Source of the DNA: Photobacterium aquae | GTDB lineage: Bacteria; Pseudomonadota; Gammaproteobacteria; Enterobacterales; Vibrionaceae | Direction of reading: 5' to 3' | Assembly: GCF_001029445.1 (NCBI RefSeq) | Contig: NZ_LDOT01000002.1 | Coordinates: forward strand, 434,001 to 498,000 | DNA: 64,000 bases | In this document: one piece after another, positions 1 to 10,051 of the stretch | Position numbering within the stretch: the first letter of the stretch is position 1 | Layout of the letters: every line of letters begins with the position of its first letter | Notes under the pieces: model-generated | Told to the model about the DNA's origin: nothing | The model's database searches: none | Seen by the model: only the letters and a program-made list of their open reading frames with translations | Made by a program: the position numbers and the translations under genes

Positions 1-1
1 C

Positions 2-835
2 GGTGGTTTTATCGATACGGCCCACGTCCGCGATACCGCAGACTACACCTACTACCTTTACCAGCTGATGCAGAAGAATTTAGGGAGTAATACCCATTAT
101 GATTTCCCGCCGGAGCTCAAGCTTCGCAGGATTCAGTGGCTGCCACACCGTGTATCGCTAACTGACGAGCAGAAACAGGCGCTGAGTCTCGACAGTGCCG
201 CTCTTATCGCATTTCGCCTTGCTCAATGGCATGAAATCGCGCAATGGTTCGGAATGGAATCTGTCGGCGGCTTCAAGGAGTATGCCTCTGCATTCTCTTC
301 TGAGGATCTGTACTCAAACATGCTAGGCGCTCTGCTCGCAAAACAAATTCTGGCAGATGAGCCTAAGCTGGATATAAACGGTTTCAACCATGCCATGGAT
401 AAGGCATTTACCGATGCGATCATTGCATTGGAAGGCCAACCGGCGGCAATTACAGAAGCGAAGATAAAGCACCTTGATGGGATCTGGTGGGACAGCAGTA
501 AGCGCCTTCCCAATAAATGGGTGGTACTGTTCCGTGACTACCGTTTTGGGCTGGCACTCGCCCCCAACTATCCAACGGCCACCCACAGGCAAGACCTGCC
601 ATCGACAGTCAACGGACTGGCAATTGAGCAGTGGGTCAGGCTGGAGCTGCATCCAGACCAGCACGAGCAGGATTTCGCAGCACTGCCCGCCTCCCTGAAT
701 GACAAACCATACTGGACGGCGAGTGATTTCCAGCCCATTGCCAATTACGCCCAGCAGCAAGACGGCAAAGAGCTCAGAGCCCGCCACCTCGACGGACTAC
801 TGCCCAAGCACTCACTCAGCGAGCAGCGTCAATAG
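2..835 (+). CDS. DUF4056 family protein, 5' end outside window
   Basis: The frame is open from base 2 through the first listed ATG at base 68. The codons before that ATG read GGFIDTAHVRDTADYTYY, so the true start lies left of the window and this is a C-terminal fragment of about 277 residues. The GFIDTAHVRD string is what I recall as a hallmark of the DUF4056 family, whose function is unknown. The visible part is rich in aromatic residues (WWDSSKRLPNKW) and has no membrane segment. It ends just before a bidirectional terminator that separates it from the convergent tol-pal operon. The family call rests on memory of the motif. Confidence 0.6.
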   Translation, partial: GGFIDTAHVRDTADYTYYLYQLMQKNLGSNTHYDFPPELKLRRIQWLPHRVSLTDEQKQALSLDSAALIAFRLAQWHEIAQWFGMESVGGFKEYASAFSSEDLYSNMLGALLAKQILADEPKLDINGFNHAMDKAFTDAIIALEGQPAAITEAKIKHLDGIWWDSSKRLPNKWVVLFRDYRFGLALAPNYPTATHRQDLPSTVNGLAIEQWVRLELHPDQHEQDFAALPASLNDKPYWTASDFQPIANYAQQQDGKELRARHLDGLLPKHSLSEQRQ

Positions 836-892
836 CACCGCATAGATGTAAAGAACGGGGATGTAAAGAGCGGGCATTCTCGACATTCACGC

Positions 893-936
893 AAAAAAAT
901 ACCGCCGGCGGTCTCCCTCGGCGGTATCCTATTTTT
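893..936. terminator. bidirectional terminator between DUF4056 gene and ybgF
   Basis: The stem ATACCGCCG / CGGCGGTAT (899-907 and 919-927) has an 11-base loop. It is preceded by a run of A and followed by a run of T, so it can end transcription from both convergent genes. Confidence 0.85.
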
Positions 937-958
937 CGCTGCACCCGATAACCCGGGA

Positions 959-1711
959 TTATAACTGCTTCAGATTCTTTTCAGCCTGCTTGGCGCTAGT
1001 CGAACCAGGGTACGCTTTAATCACGTCCTGAAAATACTTCTTGGCCTCGTCCGCTTTCTTGCTACGCTGGGCGATAACGCCCAACTTCAACAAAGCATCA
1101 GCACGCTTGTTTGAATCGGCAAAGCTTGCCACTGCCGTGAACTGCTCTGCCGCCTCAGGTAACTGATTCTGGGTAAAATAGAGCTGACCAAGCCAGTAAT
1201 GGGCATTGGGCCTATAGACCGATTTAGGGTAGGTTTTCAAAAAACCATTGAAAGCAGAGATTGCGCCGCTATAGTCCTTCTCTTTTAGGATCAGGTTAAC
1301 GGCATTCTCGTAGGCTTCGTTCTCGCTGACATTGCCGCTATAGGCTTCTGTCGGCTCTGTACTGCCCTCGCTGGTTGCGGCGGTTTCTGCCGCGGCTTTA
1401 GGCTGACGGCTCAATGCATCTACTTCGCGGTACAGCTCGCGCTGCCGCTCCAGCATTTGGCCCAAATCATAAGAATTTTTCTCTACGATGCCTCGTAGCT
1501 CGTCCATCTCGGTTGCCAGCTGATCCAGTTGCCGCTGCATATCCAATTGCAACTGGTTGCGTGCCTCAATCATCCTTTCCAGACGTTCCAGGCTAACGCC
1601 CTGCGCACTGTTACCACCCAGTTCAGTAACAGGAGCAGGTGCGGCGACCACCTGGGTCGCCGCACCAACCAGCAACGTTAATGCGAGTTTTCGCATTGTG
1701 TTACTGTTCAT
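959..1711 (-). CDS. ybgF: Tol-Pal system protein YbgF/CpoB
   Basis: This is a periplasmic protein of 250 residues that links Tol-Pal with peptidoglycan synthesis during division. The N-terminus looks like a cleavable signal peptide (RKLALTLLVGAATQVVA) after a short leader. Residues about 40-105 form a coiled coil rich in Q, L, E and R, the trimerisation region. Residues about 130-250 hold TPR repeats (AFNGFLKTYPKSVYRPNAHY, then a second and third copy ending at AYPGSTSAKQAEKNLKQL). It is the last gene of the minus-strand tol operon, 17 bases after pal. A second ATG five codons in could also serve; the first has an AGG eight bases upstream. Confidence 0.93.
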   Translation of the reverse strand: MNSNTMRKLALTLLVGAATQVVAAPAPVTELGGNSAQGVSLERLERMIEARNQLQLDMQRQLDQLATEMDELRGIVEKNSYDLGQMLERQRELYREVDALSRQPKAAAETAATSEGSTEPTEAYSGNVSENEAYENAVNLILKEKDYSGAISAFNGFLKTYPKSVYRPNAHYWLGQLYFTQNQLPEAAEQFTAVASFADSNKRADALLKLGVIAQRSKKADEAKKYFQDVIKAYPGSTSAKQAEKNLKQL

Positions 1712-1728
1712 AATGTTTACCTATTGTA

Positions 1729-2262
1729 TTAGTAAACAAGAACCGAACGACGGTTCTTTGCGTAGTCAGCATCAGTGTGGCCAAGCACTAGAGGCTTTTC
1801 CTCACCGTAGCTAACGATTGAGATTTGGCTTGCAGATACGCCAAGTGCCTGTAGGTACTTAGCTACCGCGTTTGCACGACGCTCACCCAGTGCAATGTTG
1901 TACTCAGGTGTGCCGCGCTCGTCAGCGTGACCTTCAACGATCACCTTCACGTCAGCATTGTCACGTAGGTACTCTGCGTGAGCAGTCAGCATATCCTGGT
2001 AATCAGGCTGGATTTCTGCATTGTCAAACATGAAGTATACGGTCTGCTGCTGGCGAAGCTGCTGGTTACGCAGCTCTTGCTCAGTCAGTGCAGGTGTTGC
2101 TGGCTCAACAGGAGTCACAACCGTAGTTTGCTCAGTTTGTGTGCCCGTGTTGGTTGTTTCAGACGCCGCTGAGCTATCAGTGCTGTCTGTCGAACTACAT
2201 GCCGCAAGAGTGAACATTGGCAGCGCAATTGCCAGTCCCTTCAAAACTTTGTTCAGTTGCAT
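1729..2262 (-). CDS. pal: peptidoglycan-associated lipoprotein Pal
   Basis: This outer-membrane lipoprotein anchors the outer membrane to peptidoglycan and is bound by TolB. The 177-residue product has a type II signal peptide ending in the lipobox LAAC, so Cys22 is the lipidated residue. A Ser/Thr-rich linker follows, then an OmpA-like domain (about 70-177) with the peptidoglycan-binding pattern [20 protein letters not shown]. Length and motifs are normal for the family. It lies between tolB and ybgF in the conserved order. Confidence 0.97.
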   Translation of the reverse strand: MQLNKVLKGLAIALPMFTLAACSSTDSTDSSAASETTNTGTQTEQTTVVTPVEPATPALTEQELRNQQLRQQQTVYFMFDNAEIQPDYQDMLTAHAEYLRDNADVKVIVEGHADERGTPEYNIALGERRANAVAKYLQALGVSASQISIVSYGEEKPLVLGHTDADYAKNRRSVLVY

Positions 2263-2299
2263 TTCATTTTCCTTATTTTATTTCTAAGTGCGACTCACG

Positions 2300-3646
2300 T
2301 TAGAGGAATGGTCCCCAGGAAGGAGCCCGAACTCGCCCGTTCGTTGCGGGTAATCGTGCTTTAAAGCGCCCGTCAATGGACACCAATGACAACTCATTAG
2401 ATTTATTATTCACTGAGCTGTAAATCACCATGCTGCCATTTGGAGCAATGCTTGGAGATTCATCCAAGAATGTCTTGGTCAATATTTGCACTGCACCTGT
2501 TTCTAGATCCTGCTTAGCAATGTTGTAGCCACTATCTGACTTATTCACCATTACCAAGAACCGACCATCAGGTGTCAATTGGCCGCCCAGGTTCTGACTA
2601 CCTTGCCAAGTCAATCGCTTGGTTGAGCCGTCAGCTAAATTTACTCGATATATCTGAGGTTTACCACCTCTGTCTGACGTGAAGATCAGGGAGTCTCCTT
2701 TCGGATCCCAAAATGCTTCAGTATTGTTTGAGCGGCCTCGGGTCACTTGGGTAAGCTTCTTGGTTGCCAGATCCATCACGTAAACCTGCAGGCTACCGCT
2801 TTTCGACAATACCATCGCCAACTTCTTGCCATCTGGCGAGAAGCGAGGGTTACCATTGTGACGCGGATACGAAGCCACCATCTCACGGGTGCCTTTGTAA
2901 ATATCCATGATAAAGATCTGGGCCTGCTTATTCTCGAAGCTCACATAGGCCAGCTTGCTGCCATCCGGCGACCACGATGGAGACATCAATGGCTGTTGCG
3001 ACTTCAGTACTAACTGCTCATTAAAACCATCATAATCAGCAATACGCAACTGGTACGGGTACTTCGCCTTGTCGTCAATCACCACATAGGCGATTCGGGT
3101 CAAAAAGGCCCCTCGCTCCCCGGTCAGCTTCTCGTATACCAAATCGGCAATACGGTGACCGTTCTGACGAAGACGTCTTCCTTCGGCGACAGTACGATTG
3201 GTGAATAGAACGTGGTCTTTTGTCAGCACCAACTCGCCATTTTGCAGCCCCTTGCTCTGACCGCTGGTCAACTGACCGCGAACAACATCAATCAGCTGAT
3301 AAATAATTTCATAGTTACCATCTGGGGTCTGAGTGATCTTCCCCGTCACCAAGGCATCAACCCCCATTGATGTCCAGGCGTTGTAATCCACCTGCTCATC
3401 GCTGTATGGCGTCTGCGGCATCTTACTGATCTCCACAGGCGAAAACTTACCGCTGCGGCGCAAATCCGAGGCAACTACCGCCGCTATATCTGCAGGCAAC
3501 TCGCCCGGCCCTTCCCATTGGAAAGGCACCACACCGATAGGACGTGCCGAGTCGATACCCTCTGTAATAACCAACTCCAATTCGGCCCGTGCCAACTGGC
3601 TAAAGCCCAGTAGTACGACACACAAACCCACTAACCAACGCTTCAT
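2300..3646 (-). CDS. tolB: Tol-Pal system beta-propeller protein TolB
   Basis: TolB is the periplasmic component that shuttles between Pal and the TolQRA motor. The longest frame begins with GTG at 3661, overlapping the tolA stop. I place the start at ATG 3646 because AAAGGAG lies six bases before it, inside the would-be extension, and the signal peptide [21 protein letters not shown] then begins at once. The product is 448 residues: an N-terminal alpha/beta domain (about 22-160), then a C-terminal six-bladed propeller with repeated SPDGSKLAY / [10 protein letters not shown] / DPKGDSLIF blades. It follows tolA with a short overlap of the SD region. Confidence 0.95.
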   Translation of the reverse strand: MKRWLVGLCVVLLGFSQLARAELELVITEGIDSARPIGVVPFQWEGPGELPADIAAVVASDLRRSGKFSPVEISKMPQTPYSDEQVDYNAWTSMGVDALVTGKITQTPDGNYEIIYQLIDVVRGQLTSGQSKGLQNGELVLTKDHVLFTNRTVAEGRRLRQNGHRIADLVYEKLTGERGAFLTRIAYVVIDDKAKYPYQLRIADYDGFNEQLVLKSQQPLMSPSWSPDGSKLAYVSFENKQAQIFIMDIYKGTREMVASYPRHNGNPRFSPDGKKLAMVLSKSGSLQVYVMDLATKKLTQVTRGRSNNTEAFWDPKGDSLIFTSDRGGKPQIYRVNLADGSTKRLTWQGSQNLGGQLTPDGRFLVMVNKSDSGYNIAKQDLETGAVQILTKTFLDESPSIAPNGSMVIYSSVNNKSNELSLVSIDGRFKARLPATNGRVRAPSWGPFL

Positions 3647-3657
3647 GCTTTCTCCTT

Positions 3658-4722
3658 TCACTGTGGGATCACCGTCAGACGAATGTCACGCAGCCGCTCA
3701 ACCACAGCCGGATCTTCCGGCATCGGGAACTGGCTCACCTTAACGACCGCCGCTTTGGCCGCCCGGCACACGTTGCGGTCACCACCGGCCTCTGAAGCAT
3801 CCAGCACTAAGCCGTTGCTAGAAAGACGCATGCGGATCACGCACTCTTTACCGACAAAACTTTGTTCAATCAGCAGATTCTGCTGAATCATCTGAGTATA
3901 GATAGCACCATAACGCTGGGTCTCATCATCCACGAACTGACCGCGGACACCGCCGCGCTGCTCCGTTTCAGCTTCCAACCCAGCAAACATGTCATTAAGT
4001 GCCGCTTCTTGCTGACGCTGCTGCTCACGCGCTTCGGCAGCCTTACGCTCTGCTTCTTTGCGCGCAGCCTCGGCTTTGCGAGCCTCTTCCTCAGCTTTCT
4101 TCTTCGCAGCAATCTTGGCCTGACGCTCTTCCTCAGCGCGCTTGGCTTCAGCCTCCGCCTTGCGTTTGGCTTCTTCTGCCTGACGCTTGGCTTCTTCGGC
4201 CTTGCGCTGCTCGGCAACTTGACGCTGTCGCTCTGCCTCTGCCTTACGCGCCGCTTCCTGCTTCAACTTACGCTCTGCCTCGGCTTTCGCCGCCTGCTCG
4301 CGCGCTACCTTGGCAGCCTCATCAGCCTTGCGCTTTTCCTCCGCAGCCTTGGCTCGCTCTGCCGCGACCCGCTTACGCTCGACTTCCGCCTCACGCGCTG
4401 CCTTTTCGGCTTTTAGCTTCTCGGACTTGAGCTCGCGCAACCGCCGCTCTTCAGCCTGACGTTCTTTCTCCAGAGCCTGAGTTTGCTGCTCAAGACGGCG
4501 CAAACGATCTTGCTCGGCTTTCTTGGCAGCTTCACGCTGTTGGCGGATCTGCTTTGCCTGCTGGTTCACCAGAGCCGGATCAACCACCACCGCTTTGATG
4601 GTATTGCCCGCGGTCTTGGGCTTATCCATAGAAAAATCCGCGCCCCACAGCAATGCCGCTATAAGCAAACCATGCAGCAGCAACGAGATAATGACGGCAA
4701 CAGTATAGTCATTCTGTTTCAT
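3658..4722 (-). CDS. tolA: cell envelope integrity protein TolA
   Basis: TolA spans the periplasm and transmits force from the TolQR motor to TolB-Pal. The 354-residue product has one N-terminal membrane anchor (about 9-27, [19 protein letters not shown]). It then has a very long Ala/Lys/Glu/Arg-rich helical domain II (about 55-240), and a globular C-terminal domain III with two cysteines ([11 protein letters not shown] and [13 protein letters not shown]) that probably form a disulphide. The repetitive codons of domain II create long open frames on the other strand; these are shadows. It lies 14 bases after tolR. Confidence 0.96.
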   Translation of the reverse strand: MKQNDYTVAVIISLLLHGLLIAALLWGADFSMDKPKTAGNTIKAVVVDPALVNQQAKQIRQQREAAKKAEQDRLRRLEQQTQALEKERQAEERRLRELKSEKLKAEKAAREAEVERKRVAAERAKAAEEKRKADEAAKVAREQAAKAEAERKLKQEAARKAEAERQRQVAEQRKAEEAKRQAEEAKRKAEAEAKRAEEERQAKIAAKKKAEEEARKAEAARKEAERKAAEAREQQRQQEAALNDMFAGLEAETEQRGGVRGQFVDDETQRYGAIYTQMIQQNLLIEQSFVGKECVIRMRLSSNGLVLDASEAGGDRNVCRAAKAAVVKVSQFPMPEDPAVVERLRDIRLTVIPQ

Positions 4723-4736
4723 TCAGCGCCCGCCGT

Positions 4737-5183
4737 TCAGTTTTCCAAAGGCTCAGTCATCAACCCCACCGAGCCAACACCGGCCTGATTGAGCGCATCC
4801 AGAGTCTCGATAATATAGGCATAGCGCGCCGAACGATCCCCACCTACCAGCACGGCCGATTGTGGATTGAGCTCGATTTCAGCGCGAACACGGGTCAACA
4901 ACTCGTTCAGCGTCAAGCCGCGCACCATGTCCTTATTGTCGACACTCAGCCCCAGCTCGCCGTCCTTCGACACCTCGACAATGATCGGGGCGCTAGGATT
5001 GTTATCGCCGCTCAGCTCAGCCGCCGTTTTGGCCGAAACCGTCCCCGGCAAGTCAACATCCACCCCCTGGGTCACGAAAGGTGCCGTTACCATAAAGATA
5101 ATCAATAGCACTAGCATGACGTCGATATATGGTACGACATTGATTTCCGCGGTTAGTTTGCGTTTCTTCGGTTGATAGGCCAT
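4737..5183 (-). CDS. tolR: Tol-Pal system protein TolR
   Basis: TolR is an inner-membrane ExbD-family protein of 148 residues that forms the proton channel with TolQ. One membrane segment (about 18-38) contains the conserved Asp in VVPYIDVMLVLLIIFMV. The rest is a periplasmic dimerisation domain. It lies directly after tolQ, with three bases between the frames, and before tolA, the usual order. Confidence 0.97.
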   Translation of the reverse strand: MAYQPKKRKLTAEINVVPYIDVMLVLLIIFMVTAPFVTQGVDVDLPGTVSAKTAAELSGDNNPSAPIIVEVSKDGELGLSVDNKDMVRGLTLNELLTRVRAEIELNPQSAVLVGGDRSARYAYIIETLDALNQAGVGSVGLMTEPLEN

Positions 5184-5186
5184 GCC

Positions 5187-5873
5187 TTACTCCTGATTAG
5201 CCGCAAACGCCTGACGGTGCAAGATGCTGGAAAACTCTTCCATAAATGTCGCGTAGTTATGCTCTAGCTTGGCAACCTGGTTGGTCAGCTTGTTGTAGAA
5301 CATAACCGCTGGGATCGCCGCGAACAGGCCCATCGCCGTAGCCACCAGAGCCTCGGCAATACCCGGGGCAACCATTGCCAGCGTCGCCTGCTTCACCGCA
5401 CCCAGTGCGATAAATGCGTGCATGATGCCCCATACCGTACCGAACAGACCGATGTACGGCGTAATCGAGCCAACGGTTGCGAGAAACGGAAGGCTCGTTT
5501 CCAGCTCTTCAACTTCGCGAGAGAGGGCCACGCGCATGGCACGGCTTGTCCCGTCCATCACCGCTTCCGGCGCCTTGCCGTTGCTGCGATGCAAACGGGC
5601 AAACTCACCGAAACCCGCATAGAAGATTTGCTCAGTACCGGTCAGGCTATCTTTGCGGGCTTGCACTTCCTGATACAGCTGAGACAAATCGATCCCCGAC
5701 CAGAAACGATCCTCGAACCGTTCCGCTTTCCCCTTGGCGTAAGCCAGTACTTGCGAACGCTTGAAAATCATCGCCCACGACATCACTGACATACCGAGCA
5801 GGATGAGCATTACGATCTTTACCAGCAGGCTGGCCTGTAGAAAAAGATCTAAAATCGATAGTTCAGCTGTCAC
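5187..5873 (-). CDS. tolQ: Tol-Pal system proton channel protein TolQ
   Basis: TolQ is an inner-membrane MotA/ExbB-family protein of 228 residues. It has a first membrane segment near residues 15-35 and two more in the conserved C-terminal half ([19 protein letters not shown] and [21 protein letters not shown]). The start is GTG, and its TGA overlap with the ybgC stop suggests translational coupling. Length matches the family. Confidence 0.96.
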   Translation of the reverse strand: MTAELSILDLFLQASLLVKIVMLILLGMSVMSWAMIFKRSQVLAYAKGKAERFEDRFWSGIDLSQLYQEVQARKDSLTGTEQIFYAGFGEFARLHRSNGKAPEAVMDGTSRAMRVALSREVEELETSLPFLATVGSITPYIGLFGTVWGIMHAFIALGAVKQATLAMVAPGIAEALVATAMGLFAAIPAVMFYNKLTNQVAKLEHNYATFMEEFSSILHRQAFAANQE

Positions 5874-6277
5874 TTAGTTATCTCCGACAAAATGTTCTCT
5901 GGGATCTTAATGGGTTTGAGTGTATCAGGGTGTACACAGGCTACCTGAACCTCGGCTTTACACAATATTTGACCGGTAGTGTTTACTAAAACCTGACAAA
6001 ATTCGATAGAAGCCCGACGCACAGTCATCGGCCAAGTACGTACCGTCAGCTGATCATCAAGCTGGGCACCTTTGAGAAAGTCGATATCCATATGGCGCAC
6101 CACAAAGCTGACTTTCTCTGCAAATAAATCGCTAAGACTGACACCGGCGTGCCGGAAGAGTTCCGTGCGAGCCCGTTCAAAAAATTTAAGGTAATTGGCA
6201 TGGTAAACGATACCACCCAAGTCCGTGTCTTCGTAATAGACCGTAATGGGCCATTCAAAGGCGTTCTGCTCGGTCAT
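5870..6277 (-). CDS. ybgC: acyl-CoA thioesterase YbgC, first gene of the tol operon
   Basis: This is a 135-residue hotdog-fold thioesterase of the 4-hydroxybenzoyl-CoA thioesterase type, acting on acyl-CoA or acyl-ACP and usually encoded at the head of the tol-pal operon. The active-site region [25 protein letters not shown], with its conserved Asp and His, spans residues 14-38. The gene overlaps tolQ by four bases. Confidence 0.95.
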   Translation of the reverse strand: MTEQNAFEWPITVYYEDTDLGGIVYHANYLKFFERARTELFRHAGVSLSDLFAEKVSFVVRHMDIDFLKGAQLDDQLTVRTWPMTVRRASIEFCQVLVNTTGQILCKAEVQVACVHPDTLKPIKIPENILSEITK

Positions 6278-6500
6278 TGCTGTTATCTCTGCAAATTAAA
6301 CATAACGGCCAAGGCTGTACCTTGCCTTTCCAAAGCACATCAACAATTTACTTGATAATACTGTGGAATTTAAACCACATACTATACCCAAGTTGCCTGA
6401 CAGAATGAAATCACACATCAAATTCCGCTATTCCTCAGCCCAGATTTTGATCACATTCTCATTTGCCCAGCCCTATAGATAACTCTTTGCGCAAAGAATA
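6278..6500. promoter_or_regulatory. intergenic region upstream of ybgC-tol operon
   Basis: No convincing gene is present. The region must carry the promoter for ybgC and the rest of the minus-strand tol operon, but I could not choose a clear -35/-10 pair. Bases 6383-6407 (TATACCCAAGTTGCCTGACA and on) resemble one end of a short intergenic repeat; see the findings. Confidence 0.4.
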
Positions 6501-6545
6501 TAAAAAAACAGCCCAGTACATAATTGCACTGGGCTGTTTCATTTG
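6501..6545 (-). terminator. terminator of the cyd operon
   Basis: On the minus strand the stem ACAGCCCAGT / ACTGGGCTGT (6509-6518 and 6528-6538) is followed by a run of seven T. It lies about 35 bases beyond the ybgE stop. Confidence 0.85.
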
Positions 6546-6578
6546 TTTCGTTTTGTTTCAGCTTTCAGAAATAGAAAC

Positions 6579-6893
6579 CTATAACAGACGAAGCATCAGG
6601 ATGTAAGCCAAAATAGGCAGCGACAGGTATGGCGTGAAAAACAGCTGCCAGTACCATCGGTGCGGGATAAACCCGACACCGAATACCATCGCGGCACAAG
6701 TGGCCCAAATCATCGCGGGCGAAATTATCGGTCCGAATCCGCCAATCGACTGGGCAAAGAGCGTTGGTTCCCATACCACCAGACATGCAGTGACCAGTGA
6801 CATCACCAGCCCCAGCACTCGCAGCAGACCGAAGTCTAGCCACTGGTGGATACGCTTCACCCAGTGATTGATATTACTCACCGTCTTTAGCAT
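6579..6893 (-). CDS. ybgE: cyd operon protein YbgE
   Basis: This small inner-membrane protein of 104 residues is encoded with cytochrome bd oxidase; its role is not settled. Three hydrophobic segments are visible: about 22-43 (FGLLRVLGLVMSLVTACLVV), 53-75, and 82-103. The start ATG lies inside the 3' end of cydX, overlapping it by 20 bases, which points to translational coupling. It is the last gene of the operon. Confidence 0.88.
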   Translation of the reverse strand: MLKTVSNINHWVKRIHQWLDFGLLRVLGLVMSLVTACLVVWEPTLFAQSIGGFGPIISPAMIWATCAAMVFGVGFIPHRWYWQLFFTPYLSLPILAYILMLRLL

Positions 6894-6984
6894 CCATGTT
6901 CTCTGTCGCTTCTAGCCACAGAGCATTGATGATACCGAACGAGCAAGCCAGCAGCACACCCAGAATCCAAGCGAAATACCACAT
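6874..6984 (-). CDS. cydX: cytochrome bd-I small subunit CydX
   Basis: This 36-codon gene encodes MWYFAWILGVLLACSFGIIN followed by ALWLEATENMDAKDGE. The N-terminal half matches the E. coli CydX pattern MWYFAWILG.LLACSFG. CydX is a single-span subunit needed for stable, active cytochrome bd oxidase. An AAGGAGA ribosome site lies just upstream of ATG 6984, and the gene starts 11 bases after the cydB stop. It is too short for ordinary gene calling. Confidence 0.95.
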   Translation of the reverse strand: MWYFAWILGVLLACSFGIINALWLEATENMDAKDGE

Positions 6985-6995
6985 AGTCTGTCTCC

Positions 6996-8132
6996 TTAGT
7001 ACAGTGAGTTCTTGTTGTCTTCGATAAATTTAGTATCAAGACGGCCAAACATCTTGTAGTAACACCATGTGGTGTACATCAGGATAATAGGCACCATCAC
7101 GGCCGCAACAACCGTCATGATCTGCAACGTCAGCTCAGACGATGTAGAATCCCACATGGTCAAACTGTGGTTTGGGGTTTCGCTTGAAGGCATGATGAAC
7201 GGGAACAAAGAGAAACCGAACGTCAGGATAACACCCGCCATTGTCAGGCTCGAGCTGATGAACGCCAATGCGCCACACTTCGCGCGAGAAGCCATTGCGG
7301 TTAGCAGCGGCATAATCACAGCCAGTGCCGGAGCAATCCACATTAGCGGGTACTCATTAAAGTTATTGAACAGAGCACCAGACTTACGCAACACTTCTTT
7401 GCCCAACGGGTTAGATGGTGCGTTGTGCAACAACTCAGAGGTAATCACATAGCCCTCTAGGCCTTTAGCCCAGAAACCAGCGATGGCAAAACACGCAGCC
7501 GTACCTAGCGCTGTGATCACAGCAACATTGCGTGAACGCTCCAGGACTGCATCGGTTGTTTTCATCTGCAGGTATGCCGCACCTTGGGTAACAATCATCA
7601 GCAAGCTCACCACACCACACAGCAGTGCAAATGGGTTAAGCAAACCAAAGAACGTGCCCTTATAGGTAGGAACCATCAAATCACTCAGTACAAACGGTAC
7701 GCCCTGTAGCAAGTTACCGAATGCAACACCGAAGATCACTGGCGGTACAAAGCTACCGATGAAAATAGCGTTGTCCCATAGTGCGCGCCATTTTGGTTCT
7801 TCGATCTTCGAACGGTAATCGAAGCCAAGTGGACGCAGCCAAAGTGCCGCCAGTGTTACGATCATCGCTAGGTAGAAACCTGAAAACGACGTTGCGTACA
7901 CTAGAGGCCACGCAGCAAACAAGGCACCACCTGCGGTGATAAGCCATACTTGGTTACCGTCCCAGTGCGGGGCGATAGAGTTGATCATGACACGGCGCTC
8001 GTTATCTGTCTTGCCAATCACTTTTGACAACACACCCACACCCATGTCGAAACCATCAGTGATTGCGAAACCGATGCACAATACACCGATCAGCACCCAC
8101 CAGATAAATCGCAAACCTTCGTAATCAAACAT
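6996..8132 (-). CDS. cydB: cytochrome bd ubiquinol oxidase subunit II
   Basis: CydB pairs with CydA in the high-affinity quinol oxidase used under low oxygen. The product is 378 residues, close to the E. coli length, and strongly hydrophobic with about nine membrane segments. It opens with the conserved FDYEGLRFIWWVLIGVLCIGFAITDGFDMGVG and includes the NSIAPHWDGNQVWLITAGGA region. It follows cydA by 15 bases. Confidence 0.97.
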   Translation of the reverse strand: MFDYEGLRFIWWVLIGVLCIGFAITDGFDMGVGVLSKVIGKTDNERRVMINSIAPHWDGNQVWLITAGGALFAAWPLVYATSFSGFYLAMIVTLAALWLRPLGFDYRSKIEEPKWRALWDNAIFIGSFVPPVIFGVAFGNLLQGVPFVLSDLMVPTYKGTFFGLLNPFALLCGVVSLLMIVTQGAAYLQMKTTDAVLERSRNVAVITALGTAACFAIAGFWAKGLEGYVITSELLHNAPSNPLGKEVLRKSGALFNNFNEYPLMWIAPALAVIMPLLTAMASRAKCGALAFISSSLTMAGVILTFGFSLFPFIMPSSETPNHSLTMWDSTSSELTLQIMTVVAAVMVPIILMYTTWCYYKMFGRLDTKFIEDNKNSLY

Positions 8133-8147
8133 TGCTCTTCTCCCTGC

Positions 8148-9731
8148 TTATGCTTCTACCTGACGCGATACCACGTTCTGTGGTGCATCGGTGGTTTCAA
8201 AGTGATAGCGGCCAGTTTTCAGGCTGCTAGGACCCAGACGAGCAAACTTGATCATCAAGTACATTTCGGCAATCAGGAACGCTGTGTATAGTGCGATAAT
8301 TGCCAGCATAGATGTAATGATTTCTGATGCTGCAAGATTAGATGCTGCCATTGATACCGGCAGGATCTCACCTACCGCCCACGGCTGACGACCGTACTCG
8401 GCAACAAACCAACCTGCTTCGATCGCAATCCAAGGTAGTGGAATACCGTAAAGTGCAGCTTTCAGTACCCAAGGCTTATCAGTGATCTTGTGACGGCAAG
8501 ACTGAACGAATGCCGCACCAATGATACCTAGCATCAGGAAGCCACAGCCAACCATGATACGGAAGCTCCAGAATAGCGGCCATACGGTAGGGATTGAGTC
8601 GTCGGCAGCTTTAGCAATGTCTTCTTCGCTCGCATCCACAACTTTGTCTGTGTAAGGCTTAAGAAGCAGACCGTAGCCCAGATCGTGCTTAACCGCATCG
8701 AATGCAGCAATGTTCTCTGCACTCTTGTCACCGGCACGCAGTTTCTCAAGCAAGCCGTAAGCGATCATACCGTTACGAATACGCTCTGCGTGCTCAACTT
8801 TAAGATCACGTAGACCCGTTACCTGAGTATCAAGCGAGCGCGTCGCGATAATACCCATCAGATAAGGGATCTTAATCGCGTACTCTGTTTCCATCTTTTC
8901 TTGGCTAGGGAAACCGACAACCGTAAAGGCAGCAGGTGCTTCCTCGGTATGCCATTCAGCTTCGATAGCCGCAAGCTTGGTCTTCTGAACGTCACCTAGC
9001 TCGTAGCCTGATTCATCACCAAGGATGATTACAGAGATGATTGATGCCATACCGAAAGCAGCGGCAATAGCAAACGAACGGCGAGCAAACGGAATGTCAC
9101 GGCCTTTCAGCATGTAGTAAGAGCTGATGCCCAGAATGAACATCGCGCCGGTTACGTAACCAGATGCCACAGTGTGAACGAATTTCACCTGTGCTACCGG
9201 GTTAAGTACCACTTCGGCGAAGCTCACCATTTCCATACGCATGGTTTCGAAGTTGAACTCAGCACCTACAGGGTTCTGCATCCAACCATTCGCAACCAGA
9301 ATCCACAACGCCGAAAAGTTTGAGCCAAGGGCAACCAACCAAGTGACAGCAAGGTGCTGACGCTTAGATAGGCGATCCCAGCCAAAAAAGAACATACCGA
9401 CAAGCGTAGATTCAAGGAAGAAGGCAATCAGTGCCTCGATCGCCAATGGCGCACCGAAGATATCACCTACATAGTGGGAGTAGTACGCCCAGTTTGTACC
9501 AAACTGGAACTCCATGGTTAGGCCCGTGGCGACACCTAGGGCAAAGTTGATGGCGAAAAGCTTACCCCAGAACTTTGTCATGTCCTTGTAGATTTGCTTT
9601 CCGGTCATTACGTATACCGACTCCATAATGGCAAGCAGGAATGCCATACCAAGAGTCAGAGGGACGAACAAAAAGTGATACATCGCTGTTAATGCGAACT
9701 GTAACCGCGATAGTTCGACAATATCAAACAT
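8148..9731 (-). CDS. cydA: cytochrome bd ubiquinol oxidase subunit I
   Basis: CydA carries the hemes (b558, b595, d) and the quinol site of the oxidase. The 527-residue product keeps the axial heme ligand region (His19 in [14 protein letters not shown]) and the [14 protein letters not shown] element. It also has a long Q loop after the [16 protein letters not shown] segment (about residues 245-330). It is the first gene of cydA-cydB-cydX-ybgE. ArcA-like and FNR-like sites upstream fit induction at low oxygen. Confidence 0.98.
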   Translation of the reverse strand: MFDIVELSRLQFALTAMYHFLFVPLTLGMAFLLAIMESVYVMTGKQIYKDMTKFWGKLFAINFALGVATGLTMEFQFGTNWAYYSHYVGDIFGAPLAIEALIAFFLESTLVGMFFFGWDRLSKRQHLAVTWLVALGSNFSALWILVANGWMQNPVGAEFNFETMRMEMVSFAEVVLNPVAQVKFVHTVASGYVTGAMFILGISSYYMLKGRDIPFARRSFAIAAAFGMASIISVIILGDESGYELGDVQKTKLAAIEAEWHTEEAPAAFTVVGFPSQEKMETEYAIKIPYLMGIIATRSLDTQVTGLRDLKVEHAERIRNGMIAYGLLEKLRAGDKSAENIAAFDAVKHDLGYGLLLKPYTDKVVDASEEDIAKAADDSIPTVWPLFWSFRIMVGCGFLMLGIIGAAFVQSCRHKITDKPWVLKAALYGIPLPWIAIEAGWFVAEYGRQPWAVGEILPVSMAASNLAASEIITSMLAIIALYTAFLIAEMYLMIKFARLGPSSLKTGRYHFETTDAPQNVVSRQVEA

Positions 9732-9895
9732 TAAGAACTCCTTTTTCGCCAGGCTGACTGACGACAGTACTTCACAGTGTACCGGTGGTTGGGCTTAGCA
9801 CATGTAGCCAAACATTAACGCAAGCTTGTCACCTTCCTGGCTGCCATTAGATAAATAACGGCATCCTTGATTTGTTGCTTTTATGTGCCAAATTA

Positions 9896-9910
9896 GTTAA
9901 TTTATTGTTA
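9896..9910 (+). promoter_or_regulatory. ArcA-like box upstream of cydA
   Basis: GTTAATTTATTGTTA matches the E. coli ArcA-P consensus GTTAATTAAATGTTA at 13 of 15 positions. It lies about 165 bases upstream of the cydA start. ArcA activates cydAB in E. coli at low oxygen; the same role here is inferred. Confidence 0.6.
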
Positions 9911-10037
9911 AGCCACAGCTAATAAAGTCATTGCTAATATTACTGATAATCGTCCCTGCGCTCAATGGATTTATCGCACAATTTGCTTTGATAAATATCA
10001 AGAAAGATTGCTCAATTTTTCATCGCGAGCCCTTTAA

Positions 10038-10051
10038 TTGATCTGGATCAT
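10038..10051. promoter_or_regulatory. FNR-like palindrome
   Basis: TTGATCTGGATCAT matches the FNR consensus TTGATnnnnATCAA at nine of ten specified bases. It lies 307 bases upstream of cydA and 400 bases before the small ORF, so it could serve either transcript. Confidence 0.5.

Noticed and set aside
3862..4430. Plus-strand open frames of 184 and 143 codons opposite tolA
   Set aside because: They arise from the Ala/Lys/Glu repeat codons of TolA domain II. The leucine- or proline-rich translations and the strong tolA identity make them shadows.
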